Shown piece after piece: positions 1 through 8,588 of a stretch of 43,128 nucleotides of DNA; within the stretch, counting starts at the first letter, position 1, and every line of letters begins with the position of its first letter. The position numbers were made by a program, and so were the translations under genes. The stretch is from CAZNLL01 sp964573885 (GTDB lineage: Bacteria > Desulfobacterota > DSM-4660 > Desulfatiglandales > Desulfatiglandaceae): contig CAZNLL010000015.1 in the NCBI GenBank assembly GCA_964573885.1, positions 1 to 43,128 on the forward strand. Direction: 5' to 3'. Below the pieces are notes generated by a model. That model saw only the letters and a program-made list of their open reading frames with translations, did no database searches and was not told where the DNA came from.

Positions 1-80
1 TCTGTTTGGTCTGTCTGGTCTCCGGCGGGGCCGGATTCAAGATTCAAGATTGGCGCTGTGCGAGGGGGCGGGGGAGGGTA

Positions 81-327
81 TTTAACCGCCCGTCCTGCAA
101 AGCAGGACTTGATTACCTGGACAAAGATATTTTTCCCCGGGCGACCCCAGTGAAATGCTTCGCGACACTTCGTGTATTTCACCGGACAAGCTTCCCCGGG
201 GAAAATATGTCCGTGGGGCAGAAGGTGGGGGGTCGCAGCCGAGGAAATAGTCTCGAGGGTGGGTCTGAAACGGACGGGTTAACTTCGGGAACCTCGTCAG
301 GGGCGTCAGGGCTTCAACGGGTCGGGG
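81..327. repeat. Tandem repeat, copy 1 (with insertion)
   Basis: First of two tandem copies of a structured non-coding repeat, 256 bp apart start to start. Both begin with TTTAACCGCCC and a perfect hairpin GTCCTGC-AAA-GCAGGAC (92-108), then run through a CCCCGGG-rich inverted repeat, a GAAGGTGGGGGG stretch and a GTTAACTTCGGGAACCTCG block. This copy carries 47 bp at 145-191 where the second copy has only 2 bp. G-rich sequence resembling the end of another unit precedes it, so the array may continue or have decayed to the left. No credible gene lies in 1-568; open frames here change between the copies and are not conserved as protein. Confidence 0.8.
145..191. repeat. 47-bp palindromic insertion in repeat copy 1
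   Basis: This segment is present in copy 1 of the tandem repeat and replaced by 2 bp in copy 2. It contains nested inverted repeats: outer arms GTGAAAT (150-156) and ATTTCAC (176-182), inner hairpin ACAC-TTC-GTGT (165-175). The size and nested palindromy resemble small REP-type intergenic elements. Insertion in one copy or deletion from the other are both possible. I do not recognise the family. Confidence 0.5.
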
Positions 328-336
328 GGGAGGTTG

Positions 337-537
337 TTTAACCGCCCGTCCTGCAAAGCAGGACTTGATTACCTGGACAAAGATATTTTCCCCGGGCGAT
401 ATTCCCCGGGGAAAATATGTCCGTGGGGGAGAAGGTGGGGGGCCGCAGCCGAGGAAATAGTCTCGAGGGTGGGAGTGAAAGGGACGGGTTAACTTCGGGA
501 ACCTCGTCAGGGGCGTCAGGGCGTGAACGGGTCGGGG
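337..537. repeat. Tandem repeat, copy 2
   Basis: Second copy of the left-edge repeat. It has the same hairpin GTCCTGC-AAA-GCAGGAC (348-364) and a strong inverted repeat, ATATTTTCCCC (383-393) with GGGGAAAATAT (408-418), 11 bp per arm. It ends about 30 bp before the start codon of the HAD phosphatase gene at 569, so any promoter for that gene would lie inside or just after the repeat. Confidence 0.8.
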
Positions 538-568
538 TCCCAGGGATCCAAGCGTCCAGTGAAAGAAT

Positions 569-1225
569 ATGGATAAAGCCATCGATAATAAATCGAAAAC
601 CACACTAAACAGTATCTCCTGTGTCATTTTTGACTGTGACGGGGTGCTTTTTGACTCCCGCCAGGCCAATATCGATTTCTACAATCACCTCCTTGACCAC
701 TTCGGCCTTCCCCCTCTCACCGCGGACAAGGTGGCCTTTGTGCATATGCACACGGTGCAGGAATCGGTGAACCATATCTTTGCCGGGACCCCTCACCTGG
801 AAGCGGCCCACGAGTTCAGGCTGAAAGTGGACTACACGCCCTTTATCCAATCCATGATCATGGAACCGGGCCTCAAAGAACTGCTCGAGACCCTGAAGCC
901 CCGTTACGGGCTGGGTCTGGCCACAAACCGGAGCACCACCATAGAAACGGTCCTGGAACGTAACGGCCTGGACCCTTATTTCGATATTGTGGTCTCTTCC
1001 CTGGACGTGGAAAACCCCAAGCCCCACCCGGACTCTTTGTTCAAAATCCTGGCTTTCTTCAATATCCCGCCAAACCATGCCGTGTATGTAGGCGACTCGG
1101 AGGTGGATTTCTTAACCGCCAGGGCCGCAGGCGTCCCCCTTATAGCCTACAAAAACAGGGCCCTCAAGGCCCCCATCCACGTAGACCGCCTCATGGAAAT
1201 CAAGGACATCCTGTGGAATAGATAA
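569..1225 (+). CDS. HAD-superfamily hydrolase, phosphoglycolate phosphatase-like
   Basis: This 218-residue cytoplasmic protein has all four HAD motifs. Motif I is FDCDGVLFDS with the nucleophile at Asp22 and the general acid at Asp24. Motif II is GLATNRST, the motif III lysine is in ENPKPHPDS, and motif IV is YVGDSEVDFLTARAAG near residue 175. The segment between motifs I and II is a helical cap (subfamily IA), as in phosphoglycolate phosphatase (Gph) and PpaX. The family hydrolyses small phosphomonoesters; the substrate cannot be told from sequence. The length is normal for the family. The ATG has only a weak upstream AAAG-type ribosome site. The gene stands alone, convergent with the giant lipoprotein gene, and a hairpin terminator lies between them. 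Confidence 0.9.
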   Translation: MDKAIDNKSKTTLNSISCVIFDCDGVLFDSRQANIDFYNHLLDHFGLPPLTADKVAFVHMHTVQESVNHIFAGTPHLEAAHEFRLKVDYTPFIQSMIMEPGLKELLETLKPRYGLGLATNRSTTIETVLERNGLDPYFDIVVSSLDVENPKPHPDSLFKILAFFNIPPNHAVYVGDSEVDFLTARAAGVPLIAYKNRALKAPIHVDRLMEIKDILWNR

Positions 1226-1270
1226 GAGAGGGCAGAGTCCCGGCGCTCACGCTGACAAGAAGGGTCAAAA

Positions 1271-1314
1271 GCAAGACCCCCGGCCTTGTCTTGATTCAGG
1301 GCCGGGGGTCTTGC
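1271..1314 (-). terminator. Terminator between convergent genes
   Basis: A 15-bp perfect stem (GCAAGACCCCCGGCC at 1271-1285 paired with 1300-1314) has a 14-nt loop. Read on the minus strand the stem is followed by TTTTGACCC, so it works best as the intrinsic terminator of the giant lipoprotein gene ending at 1341. It may also stop plus-strand transcription from the HAD gene, although no T-run follows on that side. Confidence 0.75.
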
Positions 1315-1340
1315 AGGAGGAGGATGATCACCCCGGTGGA

Positions 1341-4300
1341 CTAATAGGTACGGGTGACCTTCTGGGTGGAGCCCGAACTCCCCGGTGCGTCGGGCAGGGT
1401 ATTAGCCGGGATAAAGGTGAAAACGATTTCGTCGTCCTCTTCCACAGCCGTGGAGATCACATAGGGGTTATCTGTAGATGCGTCAGAGGGGTCCCGCCAG
1501 GTTCCCTGGTGGGTGTAACAATCAGGATAGGTGACATTCAAGAGTTCAATGGTGGAATTCTTGATGACCGTAAAGGTGGAATCCACAATGGGGGGATTCC
1601 CGTTGGTATCCTGAATATACACGGTAAAGGTGACCACATCCCCGTCGCGGTTCTCAGTGATCGACATGGTGCACGGCCCAGAGAAGAGGATAGGCATACG
1701 CGCCATGATCAAGTTGGTAAGCCCGCTCTTGCTTGCCTGCCAGGCCGGGGCCCCGGTGCCCAGGCCGCTCCCCGCCTTGTAAAGATTAATGCCTTCGCCC
1801 CCGATGAAAAGCGCTGTGGGCGCACTGACCAAAGGATCCGGGTCGTTACCGGCCAGCACGTGCTGGGCAAAGAGGGTGGTATCATTGGGCGGTTCATACT
1901 GGGGCAGGTTGGTATTGGCCTCGGCCCACCCGCCCGCACCCATGGTCCCGTCCGCATTCAGGGCATGGACATATACGTTCCCAACGGCATGGGGTTCCAG
2001 GGGACCAAAGAAGTAAGTAATCACGTAGAGCAGGTTATTGCCCGCGTCCACCAGGAGGTCCTTGATGGTGCGGCCCGGGTCCCTGGTGGTACTAAAGGTG
2101 AATTCATCTCCCACGGCAAAGTCCGTGCTCCCGTCGGATATGGTAAAGGAGATCTCCCCGCCGTCCGAGGTATAGAGGGCGCCGACCGTGGCCGTAGCAG
2201 CCTGGACCCCGGAGACCGTGCCTTCCACCTGGAAGGTGCCGCTATCCGGTGCCGCGGCCGTGCAGGTCACGGTCCAGTACTCGGATACGGCATCCGTGCC
2301 CACGGTCACATCGCTCATAACCCCATTACCCGTGTTATCCCGGTCGGGGACAGGCGTGGTTGCGCTCAAGCCCTTGCCCAAGCCGCTGGCATATTGGGTC
2401 CAGCTGGCGCCGCTGTCCGTGCTCACCCACACCCCGGCATCTTCCGTGCCCCCGTAGATAATGTCCGTGACACCCCCGGTGGAATTAGGATGAATGGCCA
2501 GGGTGTTGACGTTGTCCCCGGTAAAGGAGGTGGCTGCCGTCCACGTGAGTCCCCCATTGGCGCTCCGAAAGACCCCTGTCCCTGTGGCCGCATAGAGCAC
2601 GGCCCCTGCCCCGTTAGGTCCTGACGGGGCCTTGACCATATCCCGCACGATCTTTCCGTAGCCCAGGCCGCTTTCCGTAACATGAAAGGTCCAGGTATCC
2701 CCGGCGGCAAAGCCTCCCACCTCGGTAATGGTAAAACGGACTTCGTTATTGTCCGAGGTGTAGGCAATGCCGTTATAGGCCCTGTTGCGCTGAAGCCCGG
2801 ATATACTTCCTGTTACATTCCAGTACGCGTTGGCGGCGGCCGTGGTACTGAAGGTGAATTCATCGTCCACGGCAAAGGGGATGGAGCCCTCGGTAATCGT
2901 AAACTGGATCTCATTATTGTCAGAGGTATAAGCAACACCCGTGGTCGCCTTGTTTGTTTGCGCCCCCGAGACCGTACCCGACACGGTCCAGTTGGCGGTG
3001 ACGGTGAAGGTAAAGGTATCTCCTACCGCATAGTTCACGCTGCCCGCGATAATAGTAAAGGAAATGGCATCCTCCTCATAGGCGGTGCCCACCTCGGCGG
3101 TGGGATACACCCCGGCCACACTGCTTGAAACAGTAAACTTCTCCGCCCCCGCGGTGGTGGCATCGAAACACGTAAGTGTCCAGGTCTCGGTGGCTGCGCT
3201 GGGCTGGTTCGCCGTAATTCCAAACACCGTGCCGTTCCCCACGTTGCCGCCGCCCGGCGTGACCGCCCCGGCCCCGGCCTGGTAAGTCACGGTCCAGTCT
3301 TCGGTCTCGGTGGCGGAGGGGTCGGTGGTCACATTGGACATGGTCCCGTTTCCGGTGTTGGACTCTCCCGCCACCGGCACGGTGGCCGAGGCCGAGGGAA
3401 CCACATAGGTCGCTGTCCACCACTCGGAAACGGAGGTGGCGGAAAGGGTGGGCGTGCTCATGGCGCCCCCACACGTTCCCGCACAGGTCGGGCCGGTGTC
3501 CACCCAGCCTCCCCACTGAAAAGACGCGCCGTCCGCGGCCAAAAGTGCCCCCAGTCCTTCCGTGCCCAGCCACACATAGTCGCTGCCCCCGTCGTCGGCC
3601 AGCACGGTGAGGCAGGCCGCGTCAGCACTTGCAATCCCGTACCATTCCTCTACATTGTTGCTGGTCCAGTTCCGGCCCCCGTCCAGGCTCCGGTACACAT
3701 TGCCCCTGCCCAGATACCCTGTGGCCACATACACCACGTCCGGGTCATCCGGATCCACGGCAATGGCGTTGTTTCCCTTGATATAGGGGTCCAGCCAGTT
3801 CTGTCCCCACTTGAGGCTTTCATCGGACCGGGCGATGTTCTCCCAGGTGGCCCCGGCATCGATGGATTTATATACACCGCCCCCGTTGGTGCCTGCATAC
3901 ATGACGTCAGGGTTGCCGGGGGTGACCGCCAGGGAGGTCACATGGGTGGTTCGGCTGCCCACGGCCTCGGCGGTGACCGAGACAAAGCCACCCTGGGGTT
4001 GTAAATAGGTGCCCCCGGAAACCAGGTTGTCCGTGGCCGTGCCATTGGTGGTCACGCCGGATCCGGACTCAAACCACCCGCCCGTATTATAGGTCTTAAA
4101 GGCGACGGCCGTGTTGTCCGGGATGGCGTTCCCGTATACATCCGCGGCGTTCACAGTCATACCGTCTTTCAGGTTGGCTCTCTCCAGACCGGATATGTTG
4201 AGGAACTCAGCGGCTATCCCGAATTCCTCCCCCACCGGCGGTCCGGCGTTGATAATAATCTGGCTCGTGGTGGTGCTGATGGTGGTGTCATGGTAGTACA

Positions 4301-7300
4301 CGGCCTTGATGCTCACCGGACCTGACTTGAAGCCGCTGTACAAAATGGTGCTCACCTGGCCGTTCACCGTGGTGGCGGAAAGGGGAATGATGTTCTCTCC
4401 CCCGTTGGGGCCGCTGTCTATGGTAAAATCGATGCGGTATCCGTCGGCCACCAGGTCGCCGCCCGTATCCTTCACGTCAAAGGTGATCTGGGAGGTGGAT
4501 TGCCCGCCTGTCCCCTTGATACTGATGGTGGCAGGATCCGGGGAGCCCGCAGCCATTTCGATAAAGGCCGGCGGGGGCTGGATGTCAATGGTCTCTGATC
4601 CGGTCACATCCACACCACCCGTATTCCAGGTGCCTGTAACCGTGGCCGTTCCCCCTTTGGCCGCGGCCGTAAAGGTGACCTGGGCCTCTCCCTGGGCGTT
4701 GCTCAGGGCAGAGCTGGGGGAAACTGTCCCCAGGGTGAGATCATCCACGGTAAAATTCACCGTTTCCCCCACTGCCGGGGCCCCTGCGGCCGTCTTGAGG
4801 GTGGCCACCACGGTGGCCGTTTCCTGGCCTGTCCCCAGGACCGAATTGGGAGTAATGGTCAGGGTCACGCTCCCCGGGGTGTACTCCACCTGGACCTCCG
4901 CGTTCCTGCCCCCCGATTCCGCCCGGATGGTGGCGGTCTCGGCCGTGGTCCCGCTGGTGAGCGTGGCCAGGGCCGTGCCCCCTGAAGTGGAGGCCGTGGC
5001 GGTAATGCTCCCTCCGCCCTGGGTAATGGAGAAACTGACCGCGGTCCCGTCGGGCGGGGCCCCGCCGCCCACCACGGTAAGGGTGGCGCTGATGGTGGCC
5101 TGGGTGGAGCCGTCCGCGGGAAGGCTCGTGGGATTGGCGCTCAAGGAAATGGTGGCGATCTGGGCCCCAATGAGGGTAATCAAGGCCGTGCCTGTCTGGC
5201 CGTTGCTGGCCTCCACGGTGATGGTATCATTCCCGCTGGCAGGCACATAATTGGGGGCCGTATACGTGTTGGTGGCCATGCCCCCTGACGTTGTCGCCGT
5301 GATGCTGCTCATCTGCCCGTCATTGGCGTTAAAGGTCAGGACTTCCCCGTCGGCCACGGGGTTGTCGTTTCCATCCAACACGGTCACATGGATGGTGCTC
5401 TGGGAGGTCCCGTCCGCTGTCAAGTTGGAGGGATTGGCCCGCACCACCACCTGGGCGGCCGGTCCGGCCACAAAGTTCACTGTGGTGGTATTGCTCACTC
5501 CCCCTGCCGTGGCCCGGATGGTGGCCGTGGCGAGGTTGGTCCCGCTCGTCAGGGTAAGGCTTGCCACGCCGTTGGTGGTGGTGGCGCTGCCTGCGGAAAG
5601 GATCCCGGCGGTGGTTACAAAATCCACGGTGGTGCCGTCTGCAATGTTATTGCCGTTCGTATCCTTCACCTCGGCCCGGATAATTGTGCTTGAGGCCCCG
5701 TCCGCCACAATGCTGGCACTCCCGGCGGTCACGGTCACCGTCCCCACGGATGCGGCAATAATGGTGATGGTCACATTGCCGGTCGTGTTGTTGGTGGAGG
5801 TGGCCGTCACCGTGTCCGTCCCACCGGCGGGAACCGTTCCGGGCGCCGTGTAGGTCACTGTAGCGATACCGTTGGCATTGGTGGTGGCACTCGCCTCGGT
5901 GAGATTTCCACTGACCGCGCTAAAGGTAATGGACTCATTGGCCACTGGATTGGCATTGGCGTCGGTCACGGTGGCCTGGATGGTACTTGTGCTGGCCCCG
6001 TCCGCGGTCAGGTTGCTTGGGTTGGCCGTGACCCCCACACTGGCAACCGGACCGGCTACGAAGTTCACCGTGGTGGTGTCATTCACCCCGCCCACCGTGG
6101 CGGTAATGGTGGCGGTGCCCAGGAGGGTGGGGCTCGTCAAGGTCACCGTGGCCGCCCCGTTGGTGGTCGTAGCGCTCCCTGCCGAAAGGATGCCGGCGGT
6201 GGTGGTGAAACTCACAGTGGTTCCATCGGCCACGTTATTGTTATTGGTATCTTTGACCACGGCCCGGATCAGGCTGGTGCTCACCCCGTCGGCCACAATG
6301 CTCGCACTCCCGGCACTCAGGGTGACGGCGCCTACAGCGGCCCCCACGAGGGTAATATTCACCGTGTCGGAGGCCCCGCTGGCGGCCTGGGCTCGAATAG
6401 TGGTGGTCCCTGCGGTGAAAGACGCCATATAGGTCACCGTGGCCACGCCTCCGGAGGTGTTGGCCGTGGGGGCTGAAAGGGTGCCGGTCCCGGTGGTGAT
6501 TGAAAAGCTGATCACCTCACCGTTTGAGACGGCGTTCCCGTTTGCATCGGTTACCACGGCCCGGATGGTGCTCGTGCTGGCACCGTCCGCGGTCAGGTTG
6601 TTGGGCGTGGCGCTAAGGGAAATGGCGGATGGGGCCCCGGGAACAAAATTGACTGTGGTATTCCCCGAAACACCGCCCGTGCTGGCCGTGACCGTAGCAA
6701 ATCCCACAATGGTTGAACTTGTCAGGGTTACCGTGGCCACCCCGCTTGTGGTGGTTGCCGTGGCTGCGGACAGGGCCCCGGCCGTGGTGGTAAAGGTGAC
6801 CACCGTACCGTCGGCCACGTTATTATTATTGGTATCCTTAACGGTGGCCCGGATCACCGTCCCTGAAACACCGTCCGCGACAATGTTTGCACTTCCTGCA
6901 GCCACAGTGACCGTACCCACAGGTGCGGCATTCAGGGTGAGGTTGACCGTGTTGGTGGTCCCGTTTGCAGACTGGGCCGTGATGGTCACGGCCCCGGCGG
7001 TATAGGAGGCCGTGTAGGTCACGGTGGCGGCCCCACCGCTGGTGGCGGCCGTGGGCGCTGAAAGGGTTCCCGTGCCCGTGGTAACGGCGAAGCTGATGAC
7101 TTCACCGTCCGCCACGGCATGACCGTTGGCATCCGTTACAAAGGCCCGGATATTGCTCGTGCTCGCCCCGTCTGCATTCAAGGTGTCGGGAGTGGCCGTC
7201 AGGGCAATGGCCGCTACCGGCCCGGGTACGAACTGGACCGTGGTGTTATCGGATACCCCACCGGCCTCGGCGGTGACGGTGGCCGTTCCCAGGCTGGTTG

Positions 7301-7622
7301 AGCTGGTGAGGTTGACCGTCGCCACCCCGTTGGCGGTACCGGCCGTTGGAGCAGAAAGGGTCCCCGCGGTGGTGGTGAAATTGACCACCGTACCGTCCGG
7401 CATATTATTCCCGTCTGTATCAATGACCGTGGCCGTAATCGAGGTGGTGGTGATACCATCCGCCACAATCGTGGCGCTTCCGGAGGCGACGGTGACCGTA
7501 CCTACATTCTTTGCCGGGACCGGTTCGCCGCCGCCGCCCCCGCCGCTTCCGCAGGAAAACAGAAACGGCAACAGACAGATGATACTAAGAGATATAATAC
7601 CCTTGCGCAGGTGCTCTTTCAT
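1341..7622 (-). CDS. Giant Ig-like (Big_1) repeat lipoprotein with BNR-like and phage-type modules
   Basis: This 2093-residue predicted surface lipoprotein has a signal peptide with lipobox LFSC (Cys24) and a Gly-rich tether. Residues ~39-1225 hold about 12 Ig-like domains of ~97 residues, like the Big_1 domains of intimin/invasin adhesins. The first eight alternate between two types, one with GSAxIVADG, the other with xPSNLTADGAST. Residues ~1235-1345 carry BNR/sortilin-like repeats (YAGTNGGGVYKSIDAGATW), as do ~1670-1745 (YGGTEDAGVWVSTDSGASW). Between and after these lie four copies of a module with YTSD, FTI and FAVGDxFTF signatures. A GGGGGAGG ribosome site precedes the ATG. It follows the pilus genes on the same strand, 97 bp after the TPR lipoprotein gene. 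An adhesin or surface-scaffold role is inferred; no catalytic residues are evident. Confidence 0.85.
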   Translation of the reverse strand: MKEHLRKGIISLSIICLLPFLFSCGSGGGGGGEPVPAKNVGTVTVASGSATIVADGITTTSITATVIDTDGNNMPDGTVVNFTTTAGTLSAPTAGTANGVATVNLTSSTSLGTATVTAEAGGVSDNTTVQFVPGPVAAIALTATPDTLNADGASTSNIRAFVTDANGHAVADGEVISFAVTTGTGTLSAPTAATSGGAATVTYTASYTAGAVTITAQSANGTTNTVNLTLNAAPVGTVTVAAGSANIVADGVSGTVIRATVKDTNNNNVADGTVVTFTTTAGALSAATATTTSGVATVTLTSSTIVGFATVTASTGGVSGNTTVNFVPGAPSAISLSATPNNLTADGASTSTIRAVVTDANGNAVSNGEVISFSITTGTGTLSAPTANTSGGVATVTYMASFTAGTTTIRAQAASGASDTVNITLVGAAVGAVTLSAGSASIVADGVSTSLIRAVVKDTNNNNVADGTTVSFTTTAGILSAGSATTTNGAATVTLTSPTLLGTATITATVGGVNDTTTVNFVAGPVASVGVTANPSNLTADGASTSTIQATVTDANANPVANESITFSAVSGNLTEASATTNANGIATVTYTAPGTVPAGGTDTVTATSTNNTTGNVTITIIAASVGTVTVTAGSASIVADGASSTIIRAEVKDTNGNNIADGTTVDFVTTAGILSAGSATTTNGVASLTLTSGTNLATATIRATAGGVSNTTTVNFVAGPAAQVVVRANPSNLTADGTSQSTIHVTVLDGNDNPVADGEVLTFNANDGQMSSITATTSGGMATNTYTAPNYVPASGNDTITVEASNGQTGTALITLIGAQIATISLSANPTSLPADGSTQATISATLTVVGGGAPPDGTAVSFSITQGGGSITATASTSGGTALATLTSGTTAETATIRAESGGRNAEVQVEYTPGSVTLTITPNSVLGTGQETATVVATLKTAAGAPAVGETVNFTVDDLTLGTVSPSSALSNAQGEAQVTFTAAAKGGTATVTGTWNTGGVDVTGSETIDIQPPPAFIEMAAGSPDPATISIKGTGGQSTSQITFDVKDTGGDLVADGYRIDFTIDSGPNGGENIIPLSATTVNGQVSTILYSGFKSGPVSIKAVYYHDTTISTTTSQIIINAGPPVGEEFGIAAEFLNISGLERANLKDGMTVNAADVYGNAIPDNTAVAFKTYNTGGWFESGSGVTTNGTATDNLVSGGTYLQPQGGFVSVTAEAVGSRTTHVTSLAVTPGNPDVMYAGTNGGGVYKSIDAGATWENIARSDESLKWGQNWLDPYIKGNNAIAVDPDDPDVVYVATGYLGRGNVYRSLDGGRNWTSNNVEEWYGIASADAACLTVLADDGGSDYVWLGTEGLGALLAADGASFQWGGWVDTGPTCAGTCGGAMSTPTLSATSVSEWWTATYVVPSASATVPVAGESNTGNGTMSNVTTDPSATETEDWTVTYQAGAGAVTPGGGNVGNGTVFGITANQPSAATETWTLTCFDATTAGAEKFTVSSSVAGVYPTAEVGTAYEEDAISFTIIAGSVNYAVGDTFTFTVTANWTVSGTVSGAQTNKATTGVAYTSDNNEIQFTITEGSIPFAVDDEFTFSTTAAANAYWNVTGSISGLQRNRAYNGIAYTSDNNEVRFTITEVGGFAAGDTWTFHVTESGLGYGKIVRDMVKAPSGPNGAGAVLYAATGTGVFRSANGGLTWTAATSFTGDNVNTLAIHPNSTGGVTDIIYGGTEDAGVWVSTDSGASWTQYASGLGKGLSATTPVPDRDNTGNGVMSDVTVGTDAVSEYWTVTCTAAAPDSGTFQVEGTVSGVQAATATVGALYTSDGGEISFTISDGSTDFAVGDEFTFSTTRDPGRTIKDLLVDAGNNLLYVITYFFGPLEPHAVGNVYVHALNADGTMGAGGWAEANTNLPQYEPPNDTTLFAQHVLAGNDPDPLVSAPTALFIGGEGINLYKAGSGLGTGAPAWQASKSGLTNLIMARMPILFSGPCTMSITENRDGDVVTFTVYIQDTNGNPPIVDSTFTVIKNSTIELLNVTYPDCYTHQGTWRDPSDASTDNPYVISTAVEEDDEIVFTFIPANTLPDAPGSSGSTQKVTRTY
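2090..3460 (-). repeat. Repeated phage-decoration-like modules inside the giant lipoprotein gene
   Basis: This segment encodes four recognisable copies of a ~65-residue module, at about 3130-3000, 2990-2850, 2815-2690 and 2330-2095. Each has the pattern [G/S]xVSG, then VGxxYTSD, then EIxFTI, then FAVGDxFTF; several are preceded by NTGNGxMSxVT and WTVTC. The order (GNG, TYTVTC, GTF, VG, FTI..G, F.VGD.F) resembles modules I know from phage head-decoration and other virion proteins. That link is from pattern recognition, not a search. The BNR-like repeats sit between these copies, so the modules appear inserted into a beta-propeller-like region. Confidence 0.6.
5163..7508 (-). repeat. Four tandem ~586-bp units, each encoding two Ig-like domains
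   Basis: The first eight Ig-like domains alternate strictly between an A type (VGTVTVxxGSAxIVADG, DTNxNNVADGT, TTAGxLSA) and a B type (xxSNLTADGASTSTI, DANxNPVA, TYTA). The duplicated unit is therefore the A+B pair, ~195 residues, present four times. Later domains (codons ~820-1225) have drifted from this pattern. The high similarity suggests recent expansion, and copy number may vary between strains or be miscounted by short-read assembly. Confidence 0.75.
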
Positions 7623-7719
7623 TTCCTCCCCCTTAGAGGTGTACCGACGTTTTTTCTGAGTAGGCTTCAGCTTTTTCCACCAAGAGCTGATTATTGCGGC
7701 CAGGCGCCGCTTGCCCGAA

Positions 7720-8517
7720 TTATTCGAGTTGATAGTGCTGGATCAAGGCCTTTGCCTCCTTGCCCAGGGGGCCGTCCGGATCGAGGTCTGCAGCCCGGCG
7801 AAGCTCATGGGCCGCCTCCTTGCGCCGGTCAAGCTTGAGATAGAGCTTTCCCAGCTTGAAGTGGGCCGGCACATCCCCGGAGTACAAGGAAATGGCGTTT
7901 TTATACGCATCAACGGCCTCGTCCCATTTGGTCATGGCCTCATATACCCGGCCCAGGTTGTAATAGGCCAGACCGAAAGAGGGATCGGCGTTCAGGGCCT
8001 TGCGGTAGTTCATCAGGGCCTCTTTGTAATTCCCTTGATTGTAATAAGCCAGGCCCAGGTTGTTGTAAGCAAAATGGGGTGTCTCATAGGTCACATTGTT
8101 GATCGCCGTCTTGAAGCAACCAATGGCCAGATCCCATTTCTTGAGCAGCAAGTAGAGGGTCCCCAGGTTATTCCGGGCCTCGGGAAAATCGGGACGGAGG
8201 GCCAGGGCCTTGTGGAATTCCTGCAGGCTGCGTTCATGTTCCCCCAGGTCTCTGTAAACCAGGGCTGTCTCATGGTGAATATCAGGATTTTCAGGGTCTA
8301 ATTGGGCCGCCTCCAGCAGGCGCTTGAGCCCGGCCCGCCTCTGCCCGTCCCGCACCAAAGAAATGCCCAACTCTTCTTTGGCCTTGGCCTCTTTTTTCTT
8401 CAATAGGGCCCTGTCCTCTGCGCATCCCCCCAAAAGGGCGAGTAAAACACTCAGGACAAGCATGGCCCCCACTTTTTTTATATTCACCCCGTTGTTGCAT
8501 AAAAGGCGCTTAAGCAT
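7720..8517 (-). CDS. TPR-repeat lipoprotein, PilF/PilW-like pilotin candidate
   Basis: The 265-residue protein has a signal peptide ending in lipobox LGGC (Cys32) and then about six tetratricopeptide repeats (for example FAYNNLGLAYYNQGNYKEA and LAYYNLGRVYEAMTKWDEA). Lipoproteins of this build (PilF/PilW/Tgl) sit in the outer membrane and help the PilQ secretin assemble. Here the gene lies 71 bp downstream of pilQ on the same strand, which supports that role; the assignment is by architecture and context. The ATG at 8517 lacks a good ribosome site. An internal GTG (codon 11) or ATG (codon 19) is possible, but the lysines before the hydrophobic stretch favour one of the two earlier starts. Confidence 0.8.
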   Translation of the reverse strand: MLKRLLCNNGVNIKKVGAMLVLSVLLALLGGCAEDRALLKKKEAKAKEELGISLVRDGQRRAGLKRLLEAAQLDPENPDIHHETALVYRDLGEHERSLQEFHKALALRPDFPEARNNLGTLYLLLKKWDLAIGCFKTAINNVTYETPHFAYNNLGLAYYNQGNYKEALMNYRKALNADPSFGLAYYNLGRVYEAMTKWDEAVDAYKNAISLYSGDVPAHFKLGKLYLKLDRRKEAAHELRRAADLDPDGPLGKEAKALIQHYQLE

Positions 8518-8588
8518 TCTGCATTTTGGCTTCTATGGGTTTCATATGCGACTAAATCTCCACGCCTCAAGCACGCGCCTCCTGGGGC

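Noticed and set aside
81..537. CRISPR array or coding repeat at the left edge
   Set aside because: There are only two long near-identical units without unique spacers, and open frames are not preserved between copies.
1311..2624. Plus-strand open frame opposite the 3' end of the giant lipoprotein gene
   Set aside because: It is low-complexity Gly/Arg-rich translation that mirrors the repeats of the real gene and begins inside the terminator hairpin.
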